Of a stretch of 64,000 nucleotides of DNA, positions 59,245 through 64,000 are shown one piece after another; the first letter of the stretch is position 1, and every line of letters begins with the position of its first letter. The stretch covers positions 76,658-140,657 of the forward strand of contig CAZYVU010000001.1 in NCBI GenBank assembly GCA_964651435.1. The letters run 5' to 3'. The stretch comes from CAZYVU01 sp964651435 (lineage in GTDB: Bacteria; Desulfobacterota; Syntrophorhabdia; Syntrophorhabdales; CAYQXL01). A program made the position numbers and the translations under genes. The notes beneath the pieces are model-generated. The model searched no databases. It was not told the DNA's origin and saw only the letters and a list, made by a program, of their open reading frames with translations.

Positions 59245-62200
59245 ATGCTATCGAAATTCTTCCTGGACCGCCCCGTTTTTGCCTGGGTCATCGCCATCGT
59301 CATCATGCTGGTGGGCGCCCTTGCCATTTACAACCTGCCCGTCTCCCAGTATCCCCCCATAGCGCCCCCGTCCATCTATATCCAGACCTCCTATCCGGGC
59401 GCTTCGGCCGAGACCGTCGAGAACAGTGTCACTCAGATCATCGAGCAGAAGATGACGGGCCTGGACAAGATGCTCTATCTTTCCGCCACCAGCGACTCGG
59501 CGGGCGGGGCCCGCATCGAGCTGACCTTTGCGCCGGGAACTGACCCCGATTTGGCCTGGTCGAAGGTGCAGAACAAGCTCCAGCTCGCCATGACGAGCCT
59601 GCCCGAGGAGGTGCAGCGGCAAGGCGTCACGGTCGGAAAGGCCACCAGAAACTGGCTTATGATCGTGAGCCTCATCTCGGAAGACGGGAGCATGGACGGA
59701 AACGACCTGAGGGACTATGCCCAGTCGAACCTCGAAAAGGTGCTGGCGCGGGTGCCCGGCGTGGGCGAGGTGGAGAACTTCGGGTCTCAGTACGCCATGC
59801 GCATCTGGCTGAACCCGGAAAGGCTTACCGATTACCGGCTCACCGTCGAGGACGTGATCGTTGCGCTCAGGGCCTATAATGTGGAGGTGTCGGCGGGCCA
59901 GTTCGGTGGTGCGCCGGCCGTGCAGGGCCAGCGGCTCAACGCGAGCATCATGGTCCAAAGCATGCTTAAAACGCCCCGGGAGTTTGCCTCCATCCCCGTC
60001 CGCGTCAACCCCGACGGGTCCATCGTGCGGATAAAGGATGTGGGACGGGCGGAACTGGGAACGGACGCCTACGACATCGAGGCCTTCTACAACGGTAAGC
60101 CGTCAGCCGGAATGGGCATCCGCATGGCCTCAGGGGCCAACGCCCTCGATACGGCCGACGCCGTCAAGGCAAAGCTGAAAGAGATGAGCCAGTACTTCCC
60201 GCCGGGCATGAAGGTCGTCTACCCGTACGACACGACGCCCTTCGTCAGGGTGGCCATCTACGAGGTGGTGAAGACGCTCCTCGAGGCGGTCTTGCTCGTC
60301 TTCCTGATCATGTGGCTTTTCATGGGAAACATCCGGGCGACGCTGATTCCGACCATCGCGGTGCCGGTGGTGCTCCTCGGCACCTTTGCCACGCTTTCGC
60401 TCTTCGGCTTCTCCATCAACATGCTGACCATGTTCGCCATGGTGCTCTCCATAGGGTTGCTCGTCGATGACGCCATTGTGGTGGTGGAAAACGTGGAGCG
60501 GATCATGAGCGAGGAGGGGCTGTCGCCAAAGGAGGCCACCCGAAAGTCCATGGAGCAGATCACGAGCGCCTTGATCGGCATCGGGCTCGTGCTGTCGGCC
60601 GTTTTCGGCCCCATGGCCTTTTTTGGTGGGTCCACGGGCGTCATCTATCGACAGTTCTCGGTGACCATCATCTCATCCATGCTCTTGTCGGTGGTCGTGG
60701 CGCTGATCCTCACGCCCGTCCTCTGCGCCACCTTTCTGAAGCCGGTAAGGGCCGGACATGAGCCGGCAGAGAATGCCATCCCCTTTTTGCGCCCTTTTTT
60801 CAGGCGGTTTGACAGCGTCTTCTTTCGCATCAGGGATCGTTACGTAAGAACGGTGGAGCGCTCCTTTTCGCGGAAACTACGCTATGCAATTATCTACGTT
60901 CTCATCGTGGCCTCCGTGGGAATCCTCTTTCTTCGCACACCGACATCGTACGTGCCCGAGGAAGACCAGGGCATCCTCCTCGCCCAGATCATGCTGCCCA
61001 CGGGTTCGACCATCGAGCAGACGAAGAAGGTCGTTGACGAGGTGCAGCGGCACTTCCAGGAGAACGAGAAGGAGGCCGTGGAATCGTGCATGATGATCTC
61101 GGGCATAGGCTTCTCGGGGAGATCGCAGGTCAACGGGCTGGTGTTCGTGAAGCTGAGGGACTGGAATCTCCGGCAACGATCGGATCTCAGAGTCAAGGCG
61201 ATCGCCGAACGGGCAATGAGGGCCTTTTCCCGCCTCCGCACGGCCCTCGTCTTTGCCTTCCCGCCTCCATCGGTCATAGAGCTGGGGACCGCTACGGGGT
61301 TCGACTTTCAGTTGCTGGACCGGGGAGGCCTCGGCCACAAAAAGCTGATGGAGGCCCGGAACCAGCTCCTCGGCATGGCCTCTCAGGATAAGCGCCTCAC
61401 GAAGGTGAGGCCAAACGGCATGGAGGATGTGCCCGAATACCGCGTCGACGTGGACTGGGAGCGGGCGGGCGCCCTGGGAGTGCCCATAAGCTCCATACAC
61501 AGAACCATCTCGACGGCCTTCGGGAGCTCCTACGTGAACAATTTTATTCAAGGCGGTCGGGTGAAGCGCGTCTTCATTCAGGGCGATGCACCACACAGAA
61601 TGCTGCCCAAAGACATAGAGAAGCTTTACGTGCGGAACACCTCGGGAAAGATGGTCCCCTTCTCCTCCTTTGCCTCTGCCCACTGGAGCTCCGGCTCCCC
61701 CAGGCTGGAAAGGTTCAACGGTTTTCCCTCCATGAACATTCAGGGGGAGCCGGCTCCGGGGAGAAGCTCCGGCGAGGCCATGCAGGCTATGGAGGAGATG
61801 GTCGCCAAGCTGCCCCGGGGGATCGGCTTCGAGTGGACGGGGCTCTCCTATCAGGAGCGGATGTCGAGCTCCCAGGCGCCGCTGCTCTACGCCTTTTCCA
61901 TCATCGTCATATTCCTCTGCGTGGCGGCCCTTTACGAAAGCTGGCCGATCCCGCTGGCCAATCTCTTGATGCTTCCCCTCGGTGTCTTCGGCGCAACGCT
62001 CTTTACCTGGGTGCGGGGGCTGCACAATGACGTCTATTTCCAGATCGGCTTTCTGACCACCCTTGGCCTGACGACCAAAAACGCCATTCTCATCATCCAG
62101 TTTGCCAAGGAGCGCATTGCCCACGGCGAGGGGCTCATGGAGGCGACCCTTGGGGCGGTGCGGGTTCGGTTCCGGCCCGTCATCATGACGTCGCTCGCCT

Positions 62201-62424
62201 TTTTCTTCGGCGTGTTGCCCCTCGCTATCGCCACGGGCGCCGGCGCCGGCGCCATGAAGGCCATCGGCACCGCCGTCACGGGGGGCATGATGTCGGCCAC
62301 GTTCATAGACCTCTTCTACATTCCGCTGCTTTTTGTCGGCATATCGAGCCTGTTCGGGGGTAAGAAGGGTGGCCGGCAGGCTGCGCCCGGCCCGAACGCC
62401 GGGGCTGCCGGGGAGGAACGATAG
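59245..62424 (+). CDS. RND multidrug efflux pump (AcrB/MexB-like, HAE1)
   Basis: 1059 residues. It begins MLSKFFLDRPVFAWVIAIVI and has two sets of membrane helices. The proton-relay pair of Asp is in SIGLLVDDAIVVVENVERIM, and LGLTTKNAILIIQFAKERIA in the second half. Two large periplasmic loops (about residues 40-330 and 560-870) form the porter and docking domains. It exports many compounds, probably antibiotics, dyes or bile salts, driven by protons. It lies 12 bp after the adaptor gene. The gene is full length with no frameshift. Confidence 0.97.
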   Translation: MLSKFFLDRPVFAWVIAIVIMLVGALAIYNLPVSQYPPIAPPSIYIQTSYPGASAETVENSVTQIIEQKMTGLDKMLYLSATSDSAGGARIELTFAPGTDPDLAWSKVQNKLQLAMTSLPEEVQRQGVTVGKATRNWLMIVSLISEDGSMDGNDLRDYAQSNLEKVLARVPGVGEVENFGSQYAMRIWLNPERLTDYRLTVEDVIVALRAYNVEVSAGQFGGAPAVQGQRLNASIMVQSMLKTPREFASIPVRVNPDGSIVRIKDVGRAELGTDAYDIEAFYNGKPSAGMGIRMASGANALDTADAVKAKLKEMSQYFPPGMKVVYPYDTTPFVRVAIYEVVKTLLEAVLLVFLIMWLFMGNIRATLIPTIAVPVVLLGTFATLSLFGFSINMLTMFAMVLSIGLLVDDAIVVVENVERIMSEEGLSPKEATRKSMEQITSALIGIGLVLSAVFGPMAFFGGSTGVIYRQFSVTIISSMLLSVVVALILTPVLCATFLKPVRAGHEPAENAIPFLRPFFRRFDSVFFRIRDRYVRTVERSFSRKLRYAIIYVLIVASVGILFLRTPTSYVPEEDQGILLAQIMLPTGSTIEQTKKVVDEVQRHFQENEKEAVESCMMISGIGFSGRSQVNGLVFVKLRDWNLRQRSDLRVKAIAERAMRAFSRLRTALVFAFPPPSVIELGTATGFDFQLLDRGGLGHKKLMEARNQLLGMASQDKRLTKVRPNGMEDVPEYRVDVDWERAGALGVPISSIHRTISTAFGSSYVNNFIQGGRVKRVFIQGDAPHRMLPKDIEKLYVRNTSGKMVPFSSFASAHWSSGSPRLERFNGFPSMNIQGEPAPGRSSGEAMQAMEEMVAKLPRGIGFEWTGLSYQERMSSSQAPLLYAFSIIVIFLCVAALYESWPIPLANLLMLPLGVFGATLFTWVRGLHNDVYFQIGFLTTLGLTTKNAILIIQFAKERIAHGEGLMEATLGAVRVRFRPVIMTSLAFFFGVLPLAIATGAGAGAMKAIGTAVTGGMMSATFIDLFYIPLLFVGISSLFGGKKGGRQAAPGPNAGAAGEER

Positions 62425-62425
62425 C

Positions 62426-63844
62426 ATGATGCGCCATATTTGCTCCATTATTCTTGTCGCAGCCTGCCTTGCCGGATGCACGATGACCCCCGCCTACATC
62501 CGTCCGGAGCGGCCCGTTCCCGCTTCGTGGCCTACCGGGCCGGCTTACAGGGGCGCACCCGCCGGGGCGGCCGTGACCATCCCGGCCGATCTGGAGTGGC
62601 GGCGGTTCTATGTTGACGAGAAGCTGCAGAAGGTCATTGAGCTCGCGCTTAACAACAATAGGGATCTCCGGCTGGCGAGCCTGAACATTGAAAGGTCCCG
62701 GGCCCTTTACGGCGTCCAGCGGGCCGAGCTGTATCCCGCCGTAAACGCCTCAGGCATTTGGACCGAACAGAGGATACCGGCAGACATCTCGTCCGAGTCG
62801 GGCGAGGCAATGAGTTTCACCCAGTATAGCGTAAACTTGGGTGTCACTTCGTGGGAGATAGACTTTTTTGGCCGTATCCGAAGCCTCAAAGACCGGGCGC
62901 TGGAGCAGTATCTGGCCACGGAGCATGCCCACCGGGGTGTGCTCATCGCTCTTATGGGAGAGATTGCCAGCACCTACCTGACCCTGGCGGCGGACCACGA
63001 GAATCTGCGCCTTGCCCGTTCGACGCTGGAGGCACAACAGGCCACGTACAACCTAATCCGCCGCCGATTCGAAGTGGGGGCAACGTCGGAGCTGGACCTT
63101 CGGCAGGCCCAGACACGGGTGGAGGCGGCGCGCGTCGATGTGTCGAGATACACGCGCCAGACGGCGATGGAGGAGAACGCGCTCAACCTGCTGGCAGGCT
63201 GTGCAGTGCCCGGCGAATTGCTGCCCGGCGACCTCAGCGGTATTCTCGTGCCGAAGGATATCTTCTCCGAGGGCCTGTCTTCCGATGCCCTGCTCAGGCG
63301 GCCCGACATTCTCCAGGCGGAAAGCCAGCTCAAGGCGGCCAACGCCAACATTGGCGCCGCGCGAGCCGCGTTCTTTCCGCGCATACTCCTTACGGCCACG
63401 ACAGGCACGACGAGCGATGATCTGGCCGGGCTCTTCAAGGCCGGCTCCAACACGTGGACCTTTGCGCCGCAATTTACGATGCCCATATTTGATGCCCGCA
63501 TTTGGTCGGCCTATGATGTGGTGAGTGCCGAAAAGAAGCTTGCTGTCGCCCAGTATGAGAAGGCAATTCAGGTCGCTTTCCGGGAGGTTGCCGATGCGCT
63601 CGCGCTAAGGGGTACGGTTGAGCAGCAACTGGCGGCCCAGGAATCGCTCGTTGAGGCCTGGTCTGAAGCCTATCGCCTCTCCGACGCAAGGTACACCAAG
63701 GGCGTTGATGGCTATCTGGCCGTCCTGGAGGCACAGCGGTCCCTCTATGCGTCGCAGCAGATCCTTATCGGTACCCGCCTTGCGCGCCTGACAAACCTTG
63801 TGACGTTGTACAAGGTCTTGGGCGGGGGCGTTTCAGGGGAGTAG
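62426..63844 (+). CDS. Outer-membrane efflux channel (TolC/OprM, NodT family)
   Basis: 472 residues. It is a lipoprotein (signal ending LAACLAGCTM; lipid Cys near residue 17). The two OEP repeats are visible: DLRLASLNIERSRALYGVQR and later LLRRPDILQAESQLKAANAN with IGAARAAFFPRILLTATTGT. It should form a trimeric beta-barrel with a long periplasmic tunnel. The start at 62426 has GGGAGG 9 bp before; the pump's stop lies 1 bp upstream. It completes a tripartite pump with the two genes before. Confidence 0.96.
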   Translation: MMRHICSIILVAACLAGCTMTPAYIRPERPVPASWPTGPAYRGAPAGAAVTIPADLEWRRFYVDEKLQKVIELALNNNRDLRLASLNIERSRALYGVQRAELYPAVNASGIWTEQRIPADISSESGEAMSFTQYSVNLGVTSWEIDFFGRIRSLKDRALEQYLATEHAHRGVLIALMGEIASTYLTLAADHENLRLARSTLEAQQATYNLIRRRFEVGATSELDLRQAQTRVEAARVDVSRYTRQTAMEENALNLLAGCAVPGELLPGDLSGILVPKDIFSEGLSSDALLRRPDILQAESQLKAANANIGAARAAFFPRILLTATTGTTSDDLAGLFKAGSNTWTFAPQFTMPIFDARIWSAYDVVSAEKKLAVAQYEKAIQVAFREVADALALRGTVEQQLAAQESLVEAWSEAYRLSDARYTKGVDGYLAVLEAQRSLYASQQILIGTRLARLTNLVTLYKVLGGGVSGE

Positions 63845-63891
63845 GGAGGGGGGCGCCGTATTGTCTTGACAGCCTCCCCGGCACTTTTCCC

Positions 63892-63920
63892 TTGACAACC
63901 ATTCACCCCCTCGCTACAAT
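63892..63920 (+). promoter_or_regulatory. Strong sigma-70-like promoter for the next gene
   Basis: TTGACA at 63892-63897, exactly 17 bp, then TACAAT at 63915-63920. It is the best consensus promoter in the window. Transcription should begin near 63927, about 60 bp before the GTG at 63987. Confidence 0.75.
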
Positions 63921-63986
63921 CGCAGAAAATACCTCGTACACCATAAAGATGTTCTACCGTTGACACTTCCTAAAAGGGGGGAAGCA

Positions 63987-64000
63987 GTGAAAAGGTCCGG
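63987..64000 (+). CDS. Start of a gene cut by the window end
   Basis: GTG 63987 is preceded by AAAAGGGGGGAAGC, a good ribosome-binding site, and by a consensus promoter 67 bp upstream. Only the first codons (Met-Lys-Arg-Ser) are in the window, so nothing can be said of its function. Confidence 0.45.

Noticed and set aside
60877..62481. Minus-strand open frame of about 530 codons opposite the RND pump
   Set aside because: The pump frame is an intact HAE1 transporter; the antisense frame shows only low-complexity charged stretches.
63876..63897. Possible sigma-54 promoter (GGCAC then TTG) near the window end
   Set aside because: Spacing between GGCAC and TTG is 7 bp instead of 5 and no GC follows; the same bases are better read as the -35 of a sigma-70 promoter.

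Overview
The window looks like chromosomal DNA from a Gram-negative anaerobe of the Deltaproteobacteria/Desulfobacterota type. This is inferred from gene content: KDO and Lpt lipopolysaccharide genes, sigma-54, CoxG-type molybdenum hydroxylase genes with a TRAP transporter, an archaeal-type phosphoglycerate-mutase relative beside homoserine dehydrogenase, and an adenosine-specific kinase. A syntrophic aromatic degrader would fit, but no gene fixes the genus. Genes are dense and G+C-rich, often with 4-bp stop/start overlaps.

Layout. 1-2.1 kb: end of an acyl-CoA synthetase gene, a tRNA-Ala(GGC) with terminator, and an orphan ORF. 2.2-3.6 kb: a minus-strand pair (ADP-ribosylglycohydrolase and an unrecognised partner) behind a riboswitch-like leader RNA. 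3.8-10.9 kb: small secreted proteins and lipoproteins, a Kef-type K+/H+ antiporter with its flavoprotein, a MORN-like repeat protein, Rnk, and small membrane proteins. 11-21 kb: a minus-strand operon, aminotransferase-hom-ApgM-like-pyrG-kdsA-kdsD-lptC-lptB-rpoN. 21-27 kb: adenosine-specific kinase, radical SAM, recJ, pyrD, pyrK, rimI, mobA. 27-35 kb: TRAP dctQM, a molybdenum hydroxylase operon with coxG and two small Cys-containing proteins, and a separate TRAP dctP. 35-42.5 kb: MFS exporter, Nudix fusion and methyltransferase, YciO, a second methyltransferase, amidohydrolase, SerB-like phosphatase, NlpC/P60 lipoprotein, thioredoxin-like protein.

42.5-56 kb is an origin-type region: dnaA-dnaN-gyrB, then coaE-rho-rpmE-prfA-prmC-murA-hisD-hisG-hisB-hisH. 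Most genes to its left are on the minus strand and nearly all to its right on the plus strand, as expected if replication starts near dnaA. 56-64 kb: an aminotransferase, then a TetR regulator with a 30-bp operator palindrome and an RND efflux system (periplasmic adaptor, pump, outer-membrane channel). The next gene's promoter and first codons close the window.

The features I find most worth a second look are: the leader RNA at 3429-3564, with multiple helices, a terminator and a visible alternative pairing; the Nudix fusion at 36704; the LptC-OstA fusion at 13173; the ApgM-like gene as candidate homoserine kinase; a variant DnaA-box motif on both sides of dnaA; and the palindrome-bearing control region of the molybdenum hydroxylase operon.
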